DNA from: Actinoplanes sp. TFC3
GTDB taxonomy: Bacteria; Actinomycetota; Actinomycetes; Mycobacteriales; Micromonosporaceae
Assembly: GCF_001553785.1 (NCBI RefSeq)
Contig: NZ_LOJP01000001.1
Coordinates: forward strand, 1,769,326 to 1,833,325
Direction: 5' to 3'
Length of the DNA stretch: 64,000 nt
The notes under the pieces were generated by a model. The model saw only the letters and a program-made list of their open reading frames with translations, had not been told where the DNA came from and ran no database searches. Of the stretch, positions 44,756 to 53,846 are shown piece after piece. The first letter of the stretch is position 1; every line of letters starts with the position of its first letter. The translations under genes were made by a program, and so were the position numbers.

Positions 44756-44824
44756 GTCGGCCAACCCTGTCCGCTAAATGCGCGGACCTGGGACTGTGGT
44801 CATGCTGACTCCGGGGGCCGAGCC
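44756..44824 (+). repeat. 69-bp direct repeat, copy 1
   Basis: Begins 3 bases after tRNA-Val with GTCGGCCAACCCTGT and includes the invariant core GCGCGGACCTGGGACTGTGG. It matches copy 2 (44904-44972) over its full length except for about 10 substitutions, with no gaps. The copies start 148 bases apart. Confidence 0.85.
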
Positions 44825-44832
44825 CCCGGAGT
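44808..44832 (+). terminator. Terminator of tRNA-Val
   Basis: Perfect 10-bp stem ACTCCGGGGG / CCCCCGGAGT with a 5-base loop, 55 bases after the tRNA. It overlaps the end of repeat copy 1; the matching place in copy 2 has lost the perfect stem. Confidence 0.75.
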
Positions 44833-44903
44833 CCCCGCGGTGCGGTGGTTGCGCGGGGGTGGTCGGCGGTCAGGTTTTGTTTGAGTTTGTCGGTTGGGCG
44901 TGA

Positions 44904-44972
44904 GTCGGCTAACCCTGTTTGCTGGGTGCGCGGACCTGGGACTGTGGTCATGCTGGCTCCGGGGGCTGAGCC
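44904..44972 (+). repeat. 69-bp direct repeat, copy 2
   Basis: Begins GTCGGCTAACCCTGTTTG and shares the core GCGCGGACCTGGGACTGTGG with copy 1. Its hairpin arm is degenerate, so copy 1 seems to be the functional terminator and copy 2 a decaying duplicate. No tRNA remnant precedes copy 2. Confidence 0.85.
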
Positions 44973-45215
44973 GCTGGAGGTCCTGCTGTGCGGGGTGCGC
45001 CGCCTCGCCAGGTCAGTGATCGGCTTTGCTTCGCTCGCCTGCGTGCGCTGAGCGCCCCACCCGTCAGAGATCGCCGGCAGCCGTTGGCGCTGGTGGATCA
45101 ACTGGGTCAGGCATTCGCCAGGTTCACGGCATGACGCGGGGCATCGGCATGACGTCGGGCATCGGCTCGTCGTGGTTGGGGGCAATTCGCTTGGTGGGGG
45201 CGCTTAGTATTTGGT

Positions 45216-45698
45216 GTGCAGCGATTGTTGATCATCGATACTGACGATGTTGAGTTTGTGCAGCAGTTGGCTGTGCAGTACGGGGTTACCGTCCAGAAGG
45301 TTGATCTGCATGGGCTGGAGCCCGTGCTGACCACCACGCTCATTATTTTCGGGGCGGTGGCTGCGGTCAGCTTGTTCGTGGCCCTGGTGGACCGGCATCG
45401 GGGTGGGCAGGTCATCGATCTGCGGCCCGGCACGCCAAAGACCATGTATCGCAGTCGGGACGTCGTCTACGGCCTCGTTGTCATCTACGCGATGGATGGC
45501 AAGGTGACCGTTCAGGTCCGCGAGCCCGAGGGCATGTTCGGGCAGGTGCTGGAGTCGCTGACCACATTGCTCGGGGAGCTGGCCGGCGCCAATGTCTCGG
45601 ATGTGGCCGCGGCGGTTACCGATAAGCTGGGGGACACGGCTGCCGTCACTGCCGAGTCCGCGAAAGCCGGGTTGAGTGCCGACCGGGACACTGACTAG
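45216..45698 (+). CDS. Small membrane protein of unknown function
   Basis: A 160-residue protein from GTG. Residues 1-35 form a beta-alpha-beta start (MQRLLIIDTDDVEFVQQLA), one membrane segment follows (VLTTTLIIFGAVAAVSLFVAL, about 37-57), then a cytosolic part with VVYGLVVIYAMDGKVTVQV and an Ala-rich helical end. The order short domain-membrane helix-small beta domain resembles effector-associated constant components of actinobacterial conflict systems; this is a loose resemblance. No partner gene is adjacent. Confidence 0.65.
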   Translation: MQRLLIIDTDDVEFVQQLAVQYGVTVQKVDLHGLEPVLTTTLIIFGAVAAVSLFVALVDRHRGGQVIDLRPGTPKTMYRSRDVVYGLVVIYAMDGKVTVQVREPEGMFGQVLESLTTLLGELAGANVSDVAAAVTDKLGDTAAVTAESAKAGLSADRDTD

Positions 45699-45735
45699 GT
45701 GCCGGCTTATGTGAGCGTACGGGGATGGCTGGGCC

Positions 45736-46086
45736 GTGCGGGCGGTGCTGCGGCGCCATGATGACGGGTTCTACAGTCACGGCTGGAACGAAGTGAACGG
45801 GCCGAATGGCGATTCATGCCTGGTGTACTGCGGAACCGTTCGGGAATCGGGCACCGAATGGCTGCTCGACCAGTTGCGGGAGATAGCCGTCATCCCGGCT
45901 TTCGTACACCATGAGGTTTCTGGCATGCAGGAGTGGCAGATCCGTGATGACCGAGCCCGTACCTGGGCGTTACGACTACTTGCAAGAATGATCGACCGTG
46001 ACGCAATTGTGGCGGCCGACCGGGCCGGAAGAGTTGGAACTGGTGCGCGCCTCGGGGTGGCGGCGGTGGCCCGCGCGGTTGCCTGA
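45736..46086 (+). CDS. Possible protein of unknown function, 3' end doubtful
   Basis: A 116-residue frame from GTG. The first 85 residues (DDGFYSHGWNEVNGPNGDSCLVYCG, then WLLDQLREIAVIPAFVHHEV) read as plausible protein. The last 30 (VAADRAGRVGTGARLGVAAVARAVA) overlap the next gene in another frame and look non-coding. Either the gene really overlaps its neighbour by 89 bases, or a frameshift extends it past its true end. No family recognised. Confidence 0.45.
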   Translation: MRAVLRRHDDGFYSHGWNEVNGPNGDSCLVYCGTVRESGTEWLLDQLREIAVIPAFVHHEVSGMQEWQIRDDRARTWALRLLARMIDRDAIVAADRAGRVGTGARLGVAAVARAVA

Positions 46087-46333
46087 TCAGCCCATTTTCT
46101 ATCCGGTGCTCAACGAGAATTACGCCATCAGGATTGCGCGGGACTGGAATGTGCCGGCGTCCGGGGTGGGCTATGTGACGCGGTTCGAGGTCGATACCGG
46201 CTTTGCCGCGAGGTATCCGGTGCAGCAAGCGGGCGGGTCGACGATTCTCGAGCTGTGGGTGCCGGCCGAGGAGTTGGAGACGTTCAACGATCACATTGTC
46301 GGGCTGATCGAGGTCGTTCACGAGTTCCGGTAG
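45998..46333 (+). CDS. Small protein of the 'ADP-ribosylation/crystallin J1'-labelled family
   Basis: A 111-residue soluble protein from GTG. LWRPTGPEELELVRASGWRRWPARLPDQPIFYPVLNENYA, then IARDWN and GYVTRFEVDTGFAARYPVQ, match a common actinobacterial small family often labelled ADP-ribosylation/crystallin J1. That label is inherited; the protein is far too small to be an ADP-ribosylglycohydrolase. Function unknown. Confidence 0.8.
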   Translation: MTQLWRPTGPEELELVRASGWRRWPARLPDQPIFYPVLNENYAIRIARDWNVPASGVGYVTRFEVDTGFAARYPVQQAGGSTILELWVPAEELETFNDHIVGLIEVVHEFR

Positions 46334-48126
<1,793 letters not shown>

Positions 48127-48149
48127 GGCTGCGGGACGGGAGGCCGGAA

Positions 48150-48704
48150 TCAGCCGGCCGGAGCCGGTCGGTATTCGAGCAGGACGATGCGGGAGTCGAG
48201 CACCGTCGTGCCGGCCAGGTCGAGGCCGGTGCGGAGGTAGCCGGCGAGGGCGGGTTCGTGGCCGTCGGGGCCGACGGTCAGGGGGAAGACCATGAGCCTG
48301 AGGCGGTCCACGAGGCCAAGGTTCGTCAGGCTTCGTAGCAGGGAGATGCTCCCGATGGTGCGCAGGGGCACCCGGGACTCTTGTTTGAGGGCCGCCATTC
48401 CGGTTGCCAGGTCACCGCTCAGCAGGCGGGAGTTCTGCCAGTTCAGGGGTTCGGTGAGGCTGTTCGAGACCACCACTTTGGGGGTCTTGTTCATGGTGGT
48501 GGAGGCTTCGTCGGTCGTCTTCGCGGACATCGCTGCCATCAGCTCGTAGGTGACGCGGCCCATCACCATGACCTGGGGGCCGGTGCTTTCGGTGCGGATC
48601 CACTCGTCGAGTTCCTTGCCCCCGTAGCCGAAGAAGGGTCCGGCTTTGTCGGCGGCAGCGAAGCCGTCAAGGGAGATGAAGAGGTCTGCGATGAGTCCTG
48701 CCAT
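48150..48704 (-). CDS. Dihydrofolate reductase-fold protein (RibD C-terminal type)
   Basis: A 184-residue protein from ATG with GGAGG upstream. IADLFISLDGFAAA at the start, PQVMVMGRVTYELM near 43-56, and LRTIGSISLLRSLTNLGLVDRLRLMVFPLTVG place it in the DHFR-like/RibD C-terminal family. GSISLL replaces the usual GG-S-L loop, so cofactor binding may differ. The substrate is unknown. It lies 10 bases downstream of the barstar gene on the same strand. Confidence 0.9.
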   Translation of the reverse strand: MAGLIADLFISLDGFAAADKAGPFFGYGGKELDEWIRTESTGPQVMVMGRVTYELMAAMSAKTTDEASTTMNKTPKVVVSNSLTEPLNWQNSRLLSGDLATGMAALKQESRVPLRTIGSISLLRSLTNLGLVDRLRLMVFPLTVGPDGHEPALAGYLRTGLDLAGTTVLDSRIVLLEYRPAPAG

Positions 48705-48714
48705 GGCTCCTCCG

Positions 48715-49008
48715 TCAGTCGAGGATGTGGAAGACGAAGCGCTGGCGCCACGGACGATCCGCGTCGTCCGTGGCGATGCGCTCCAATGTCGACACCATCG
48801 TGTCGTAGGCGGTGAGGCCCAGGGCCATCCTGAGGCTCGCCGCGTTGATCCACACGAGGCGGACCGGCCGGGGGTCGCCGGCGCTCAAACGGTCGCGGAG
48901 ATCGTCGAGGTCACGCCGGTAGAACGGGCCATAGCCGAGGGCGCCGGCCAGCCTGTGGTGCAGATCCGCCTCGCTGAGCACGTTACGCCCGTCGATCACC
49001 AGCTCCAC
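48715..49008 (-). CDS. Barstar-type ribonuclease inhibitor
   Basis: A 97-residue protein from GTG 49008 with AGGAGG upstream. VELVIDGRNVLSEADLHHRLAGALGYGPFYRRDLDDLRDRL is the barstar fold start: the LHxxLAxxLxxxxFYxxxLDxLxDxL pattern with its inhibitory helix. Barstars block barnase-type RNases, often as immunity to polymorphic toxins. No barnase or toxin gene is nearby, so it is an orphan. The C-terminal part (WINAASLRMALG) is longer than in classic barstar. Confidence 0.85.
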   Translation of the reverse strand: MELVIDGRNVLSEADLHHRLAGALGYGPFYRRDLDDLRDRLSAGDPRPVRLVWINAASLRMALGLTAYDTMVSTLERIATDDADRPWRQRFVFHILD

Positions 49009-49147
49009 CGCGCCAACCTCCTGACGACCACCTGCCACTACTGCCCGCGGCACGGGCAGGATCCTGCTGCCCCGGCCGGCCACCGGACAATCACGTGCCA
49101 CTCCAACGAGCGCGGGCGAGAGCCCACCGGCCCTCGCCCGGGCATCG

Positions 49148-49648
49148 TCACTCGGGCCTGGCGGTCAGCCGGTTGAGCAGTTCGTCGCCGTCGCCCTCGA
49201 ACTCGCCGAGCGACTCCAGGCGGGCCCGGATGCCACCGCGGCTGCGCCCGAACTCCTCCATCAGGGTGCGCTCGTCGGTCCCTTCGCGGAACCGGGCGAG
49301 CAGCCGCTCGTCGTCCTCGGCCGACCAGCGGGAACCTCGGTTGGGATAGCGCTTGGACTTCTCCCCGCCGGTCGAGCCTGCCTTGCCCTGGTTGCGCAGG
49401 GCCACCAGCCCGGCGAGCGTGGAGGTCAAGGCGTCAGCCACGGCCGGCAGGTCGAGCGGCGAGATCCCTCCGCTGATCTCGCTGACCACCTGACCGTCGG
49501 GACTCCATCCGGCGAGCGTCAGGCTGACGTTGTCCTCGCCGGTCCCATAGGCGGTGATCTGGTAGGTGTGGGCGCCCACGGTGAGGTGCCGCTCCAGCAT
49601 GGTGTGCGGGCGCCGGTCGAGCTCCGGCGCGTACTCGATGTCGTTCAT
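49148..49648 (-). CDS. Protein with C-terminal Myb/SANT-like helix-turn-helix
   Basis: A 166-residue protein. Residues 1-85 form a beta-rich domain (MLERHLTVGAHTYQITAYGTGEDNVSLTLAGWSPDG). A charged linker (GEKSKRYPNRG) leads to RWSAEDDERLLARFREGTDERTLMEEFGRSRGGIRARLESLG at about 106-148, a Myb-like helix-turn-helix common in bacterial proteins. Likely DNA-binding, but no target is visible. Confidence 0.7.
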   Translation of the reverse strand: MNDIEYAPELDRRPHTMLERHLTVGAHTYQITAYGTGEDNVSLTLAGWSPDGQVVSEISGGISPLDLPAVADALTSTLAGLVALRNQGKAGSTGGEKSKRYPNRGSRWSAEDDERLLARFREGTDERTLMEEFGRSRGGIRARLESLGEFEGDGDELLNRLTARPE

Positions 49649-49749
49649 GGGCCGAATCTAGGGCGGCCCACTGACAGTTTTTCGCCCGGCGTGTCGGTTT
49701 CCCGGTGTGTCTTGCTGGACAGGTGACGACTGTGCTGGTAGGCGGACTG

Positions 49750-50367
49750 TCAGCTGATCCGGGGGTCCAGGATGCGGATGCCGGGACCGTCGAGCTCGGG
49801 CAGCACCGCGCCCCGGCCGCACATGGCCATCAGCAGAGCCTCCGCCGGCCCGGCGATCAGCGGGCCCACCCCGGAGAACCAGTTGAGGTCGGAGGCCTCC
49901 CACCGCAGGTTGGCCAGCCGCCGCTTGGGCGCGAACCCGAGGGCCCGGCCGCTGACCATGAACTCGAGCGACACCTTCAGCCGATCGAGGTGCAGGCCGT
50001 GCGGAAGCCCGAGGGGGCGGCGCATGTCCTGGCCGTGCACCTGCGCGTCGGTCAACTGGCCGGCGAAGCCCACGATCGGCGCCTTGTGCAGGGTATTCGC
50101 GGTGCCGCGTAGCATCTGGGCCAGCTCGGCCGCCGGACGCTCCGCAGTCTGCACCGCCAACTGCGAGTTGGCCTTGTGCAGCCGGAAGCCGCTGCGGGCC
50201 AGCACGCTCAATGAGGGCTTGCCGGTCGCGGCAACCAAGTGCCCGGCGACCTCCTTGACCGTCCAGTCCCCGCACAGGCTGGGCGTGTCGAGCTGGTCCG
50301 GCGATAACGAGTCGAGCAGGTCGGCGATGCGTCGGCGCTCATCGGCGATGGCGGCACGGATATCCAT
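49750..50367 (-). CDS. Maleylpyruvate isomerase-type (DinB-like) protein
   Basis: A 205-residue four-helix-bundle protein. The opening DERRRIADLLDSLSPDQLDTPSLCGDWTVKEVAGHLVAA is the signature of actinobacterial mycothiol-dependent maleylpyruvate isomerase/DinB-like proteins, with His in AGHL as one metal ligand and His in DAQVHGQDM as another. The substrate is unknown. The reading from 50367 is preferred to longer frames without family similarity. Confidence 0.88.
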   Translation of the reverse strand: MDIRAAIADERRRIADLLDSLSPDQLDTPSLCGDWTVKEVAGHLVAATGKPSLSVLARSGFRLHKANSQLAVQTAERPAAELAQMLRGTANTLHKAPIVGFAGQLTDAQVHGQDMRRPLGLPHGLHLDRLKVSLEFMVSGRALGFAPKRRLANLRWEASDLNWFSGVGPLIAGPAEALLMAMCGRGAVLPELDGPGIRILDPRIS

Positions 50368-50428
50368 TCCGCCCAGGCTAGTGATCTTCCGGCTGCCGGC
50401 GCCGGTGAGGTGGCGCTTTAATGGGCGG

Positions 50429-51244
50429 ATGGCTGAGGATCTTGGTCCGCCTGAGGCGGTGCTGCGCTCGTTCGGGGCGACGGAGGAGCTGGTTCGCCTG
50501 GCCGGGGGCAAGGGCGGCACCTGGCGGGCCGGGGAGGTCGTGATGAAACCCGCCGAGGGCGATGACGAGGTGCGATGGCGCTGCGAGATCCTCTCCGCCC
50601 TGCCGCAGACGTCAGACTTCCGCATTGCGCGTCCGATCCGATCAAAGGAAGGACACTGGATCTCGTACGGGTGGGAAGCGACCCGTTTTGTGCCCGCTCA
50701 ACCCGACCCCCAGCGGGTCGACGACGTCATCCGGGCCGGCGAGGCGTTCCATGCCGCAGTGGCGAACGTGCCCCGGCCATCCTTTCTGGACACCCGCAGC
50801 GATCCGTGGGCCAACGGCGAGTGGCTCGCCTGGGACGGCCCGCACCGGCCCGCCGGATTCGCCCGCCGGCCAAGTGGGTTGCTCGATGACCTGCTGGCCA
50901 TCCGCGAGGACGTGGACCTGCCGGAGCAGATGGTGCATGGCGACCTGATCGGCAACGTCTTGTTCGCGGGGCAGGCGGTGCCCGTGGTCATCGACTGGGC
51001 GGCTTACTGGCGCCCGCCGGCCTGGGCGTACGCGGTGGTCGTGGTGGATGCGATGGTCTGGCACGGATTCGACGTCATGCTGGCTCGGCGCTACGAGCAT
51101 CTGCCGGCGTGGGGGCAGATGCTGGTACGGGCGGCGGTGTTCCGGCTTGCCACCTGGTCCGCAGCCGGCTGGAGCGGCGAACCCGAGGAGGCGTACCGGC
51201 CGGTGGTGCGCGACGTCGTCAATCTTGTCAGGGGTGGGGGCTAG
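50429..51244 (+). CDS. Aminoglycoside phosphotransferase-like kinase
   Basis: A 271-residue kinase-fold protein similar to the TIGR02569 group of actinobacterial APH-like proteins. ATP-site Lys40 is in EVVMKPAEG, catalytic loop VHGDLIGNVLF at 169-179 and metal-site Asp189 in VVIDWAAYWRPP. A resistance role should not be assumed, since this subgroup has no known drug substrate. It is divergent from the DinB-like gene and 10 bases upstream of the GNAT gene. Confidence 0.85.
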   Translation: MAEDLGPPEAVLRSFGATEELVRLAGGKGGTWRAGEVVMKPAEGDDEVRWRCEILSALPQTSDFRIARPIRSKEGHWISYGWEATRFVPAQPDPQRVDDVIRAGEAFHAAVANVPRPSFLDTRSDPWANGEWLAWDGPHRPAGFARRPSGLLDDLLAIREDVDLPEQMVHGDLIGNVLFAGQAVPVVIDWAAYWRPPAWAYAVVVVDAMVWHGFDVMLARRYEHLPAWGQMLVRAAVFRLATWSAAGWSGEPEEAYRPVVRDVVNLVRGGG

Positions 51245-51254
51245 GGTCGGGTCC

Positions 51255-51776
51255 ATGCCTGAGATCCGGCTGGAACCGATGACCGACGCGCAGTTCGCTC
51301 ACTACAGTGCCACCGCGGAGGAGGGGTACGCGAAGCTGATCGCCGAGAGCGGGGACATGTCGTGGGAAGCGGCTGTCGAGAAGGCGGCGGCTGACTATCG
51401 ACGCTTGCTCCCGCAGGGAATGCAGTCACCCGACGACTTCTTCTTCCGCGCGCACGGCGACAGTCCCCACGGCGGTGCTGCGGATGGCGGTGCTGCGGAC
51501 GGCGGTGCTGCGGATGGCGGCGTCGGCATGATCTGGCTGCGGATCACCCCGGATGCCGAGGGCCTGAAAGCCTGGATCTATGACATCGAGGTCGATGAGA
51601 GCCAGCGGCGGCGCGGGTATGGCCGGGCCATCATGCGCGCCGCCGAGCAGTTCTGCCGTTCGCGGGAGGTGGTCTCGGTCGGTCTCAACGTGCACGGGGG
51701 CAATACCGGCGCCCGGGCTCTCTACGAGGAGGAAGGCTACGCGGTGACCAGCCTGCAGATGCGCAAACAGCTTTGA
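51255..51776 (+). CDS. GNAT acetyltransferase with repeat insertion
   Basis: A 173-residue N-acetyltransferase. The acetyl-CoA loop is QRRRGYGRAIM at about 116-126, followed by VGLNVHGGNTGARALYEEEGYAV, the usual end of the fold. Between strands, at about residues 73-87, three copies of GGAAD are inserted in a surface loop, encoded by a 15-bp tandem repeat. The acceptor substrate is unknown. It ends 3 bases from the convergent YCII gene. Confidence 0.9.
   Translation: MPEIRLEPMTDAQFAHYSATAEEGYAKLIAESGDMSWEAAVEKAAADYRRLLPQGMQSPDDFFFRAHGDSPHGGAADGGAADGGAADGGVGMIWLRITPDAEGLKAWIYDIEVDESQRRRGYGRAIMRAAEQFCRSREVVSVGLNVHGGNTGARALYEEEGYAVTSLQMRKQL
51471..51515 (+). repeat. 15-bp tandem repeat, three copies, in frame
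   Basis: Unit GGCGGTGCTGCGGAT, repeated three times with one substitution (last base C in copy 2) and followed by a partial unit. It codes for GGAAD-GGAAD-GGAAD in the acetyltransferase. Since 15 is a multiple of 3, copy number can change without breaking the frame. Confidence 0.9.
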
Positions 51777-51779
51777 GCC

Positions 51780-52178
51780 TCACAGCGACTCGAAGTCCGT
51801 GGAGCTGATGACGCGGCGCACGGTGATCGGCTGCTGCAGGGGTACGCCGCCGGGGCCGGGCACCGCCGACACGCGCGCCGCGATTTCGATGGCCCGTTGC
51901 TCGGAGACGACGTCGACCAGCTGATAGCCGGCCAGCATCCGCCGGTACTCGGTGAACGGGCCGTCAACGACCTCGGGCGCGGTGCCGTCCGAGGTGACGA
52001 CCTTGGCCAGATCCGGCCCGGTGAGCGCGTGGCCGCCGACGTACTCGCCGGTCTGGAGCAGCTCGGCGTTGAGGTCGTCGTAGTAGTCCATGTGCGCCTT
52101 GATCTCCTCCGGCGACCACTGCTCCATCGGCGTGTCCACGACGCCGGGCTGGTAGTCGACCACGAGCAGGAAAAGCAT
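51780..52178 (-). CDS. YCII/DGPF-type protein
   Basis: A 132-residue protein from ATG with GAAGGG upstream. MLFLLVVDYQPGVVDTPMEQWSPEEIKAHMDYYDDL and VVDGPFTEYRRMLAGYQLVDV contain the DGPF motif and the YCII-like alpha/beta-barrel pattern. Such proteins usually accompany ECF42 sigma factors, but none is adjacent; the pair with a sigma factor in this window is at 60841-62384. Function unknown. Confidence 0.88.
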   Translation of the reverse strand: MLFLLVVDYQPGVVDTPMEQWSPEEIKAHMDYYDDLNAELLQTGEYVGGHALTGPDLAKVVTSDGTAPEVVDGPFTEYRRMLAGYQLVDVVSEQRAIEIAARVSAVPGPGGVPLQQPITVRRVISSTDFESL

Positions 52179-52457
52179 GCTGACATCCCTTCGCCAAGGA
52201 CCACGACAGCCCTGGGGAAAGCATGCCGTGTCGTCGCGGCAAATCGGGTCGAATCGCGTGCAACCCAATCGTGCGGTTGTGCACCCGCGCTGCACCTGCG
52301 GCGGGCTCAAGTCGGGTCGCGGAGGCCCGATTCATCTGGCACCTGCGGATGGTTCCGCAGGTGAGCGGGCCCAGCCGTAACCCCCTCGGCGGCCGGGCCC
52401 GCTCAGCACCCAGCGAAGCGTCCAGAAGATCCAGCCAGCGAAGACGACGGGAGCATC

Positions 52458-53288
52458 GTGCTGTACCTCGGTGCCGACCAGGAGAAGACCGTTGTCTCGG
52501 TGACGCCGTTGCGGATGCGCGCCGGCCGGGCCCGCCGCTTGCGTACCGGCGTGGTGACCGAAATCGTTCCGCGTAAGCCCAGTGGCCGCACCGGCGGGGA
52601 ACTGCTGCAGGCGGCCCTCGTGCTGCTCGTGGCGGGCGCGCTGCTCAGTGCGCTCGGCGTCCCCTGGCTCGCCGCCGCTGCCACCTCATTTGTCCTGTTC
52701 ACTGGCATTGCAGTGCATCGGCGCCGCGCCGCTCGCACGGGTCTGATCGCGGTTCCGCGCGGGGATGACGCGTCCGTCCTGCACGCGCCGGAGGAGCGCG
52801 AGGCCTTCCGTCGAGCCGTGCAAACCGCTCATCGCGTACGAAAGACCTGGCCGTTCTTGAATCCCATGATCGACCCGGACGTCGCCGGACGCAGCCTCGC
52901 CACCGCCCTGCGCGAGCTGGCCGCGATCATGGCTCGGCGCCAGAGCATCCGGGACCTGCGCCTCGAACTCGATCAAGCGGCAAGTCACGGGCTCGCCGCG
53001 GACAGTGCGGCCGTTCGCGCCCTCGCCGAGCAGCGTCAGCGCGCCGAGGACCTGTGGCGAACCACCGGCGCCGAGGCGAACCGCATCCTGGCCGGCCTCC
53101 AAGCGGCCGCAGAGGCGGGGGAGAACCTCATCCGCGAGCAACGCCTGCACCAGACCACGCGCAACGCCGAGCTGGCGATCGTCCGCCTGGCAGCCGTCGG
53201 TGCGCCCATCTCCGAGGCCGCCCCCGAGCTGGCCGAACGCACCGCCGCAGTAATCGCCGCCTACCGCGAACTCTCCGAGGCTGCCTGA
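52458..53288 (+). CDS. Membrane protein with coiled-coil, unknown
   Basis: A 276-residue protein from GTG with GGGAG upstream. A basic N-terminus of about 45 residues, two membrane segments (LLQAALVLLVAGALLSALGV and AAAATSFVLFTGIAV, about 50-88), and a long helical C-terminus (about 110-276) rich in Ala, Glu and Arg that probably forms a coiled coil. No family recognised. A clear terminator follows. The 279 bases before it hold no gene. Confidence 0.7.
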   Translation: MLYLGADQEKTVVSVTPLRMRAGRARRLRTGVVTEIVPRKPSGRTGGELLQAALVLLVAGALLSALGVPWLAAAATSFVLFTGIAVHRRRAARTGLIAVPRGDDASVLHAPEEREAFRRAVQTAHRVRKTWPFLNPMIDPDVAGRSLATALRELAAIMARRQSIRDLRLELDQAASHGLAADSAAVRALAEQRQRAEDLWRTTGAEANRILAGLQAAAEAGENLIREQRLHQTTRNAELAIVRLAAVGAPISEAAPELAERTAAVIAAYRELSEAA

Positions 53289-53307
53289 GCAGACAAGCCC
53301 CAGCCAC

Positions 53308-53335
53308 GGCCCGATCACCCCAGCGTGATCGGGCC
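53308..53335 (+). terminator. Rho-independent terminator
   Basis: Perfect 11-bp stem GGCCCGATCAC / GTGATCGGGCC with a 6-base loop, followed by ACTTTTGT. It ends the transcript of the gene at 52458-53288. Confidence 0.92.
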
Positions 53336-53486
53336 ACTTTTGTGCGTACCGGAAGACCCGACAAAATGCCAGGAGCGCTCAGGCAGCCATCGGGTCAGTA
53401 CTGAAAGTAGTGAATCAATTACTCAGGGCCACGGAGGTGAGCCGATTGCCGGGGCTGTAGCTGTTGTCGCGGAAGGGTTCTGGACC

Positions 53487-53735
53487 ATGCGTCGTCGCTT
53501 CATCGCCACGATTGCCGTGCTGACGGGCCTGTTCGGGCTCGGTGCCACCTCCGCGAATGCCGCCGGCCGGGTGAGCGCCAGCGACAAGGCCGGCCGGGCT
53601 GTCGTCACTCAGGCCGTCACGCCCTGCTTCTCCATGAAAGCGTGTCTGGGCTGCGCCTGGAGCATGAAGGTCTACTCCGGAGCGCAGCGTGACGGTATGT
53701 TCACTCAAAAGAGTGACTCGACTACCGCAAAGTAG
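53487..53735 (+). CDS. Small secreted cysteine-containing protein
   Basis: An 82-residue protein from ATG with GGAAGGG upstream. A Sec signal peptide (RRRFIATIAVLTGLFGLGATSANAA, cleavage near 27) leaves a mature part of about 56 residues. It holds three cysteines in a short run (TPCFSMKACLGCAW, near 46-58) and no other recognisable motif. It is the only gene between the terminator at 53308 and the convergent Prim-Pol-like gene. Unknown; could be a small extracellular factor. Confidence 0.65.
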   Translation: MRRRFIATIAVLTGLFGLGATSANAAGRVSASDKAGRAVVTQAVTPCFSMKACLGCAWSMKVYSGAQRDGMFTQKSDSTTAK

Positions 53736-53846
53736 CCCAATAGCTTGTCTCGTGACATGTCCAGCCCCGGAGAAGCCCCCATACCGTCCGCTACCAGCCG
53801 CAACGAGCTGGCGGCCGGTGAGTGGCGCACGCCCGCCAGGGGCTCG

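Larger units (their letters stand above)
44754..45215. other. Non-coding region after tRNA-Val
   Basis: 462 bases without a credible gene. It holds the two 69-bp repeat copies and a terminator hairpin, listed separately, and near 45130-45165 a tandem pair of an 18-bp unit (GCATGACGCGGGGCATCG and a close copy). Open frames here lack start signals. Confidence 0.6.

Noticed and set aside
44490..45185. A long minus-strand frame across tRNA-Val containing VSNLRPLACKASALPLSYAP
   Set aside because: This peptide is the well-known false translation of the antisense strand of a tRNA gene. The frame has no ribosome-binding site.
50429..51244. Antibiotic resistance phosphotransferase
   Set aside because: The fold is kinase-like, but the subgroup has no known drug substrate and the context shows no resistance genes.
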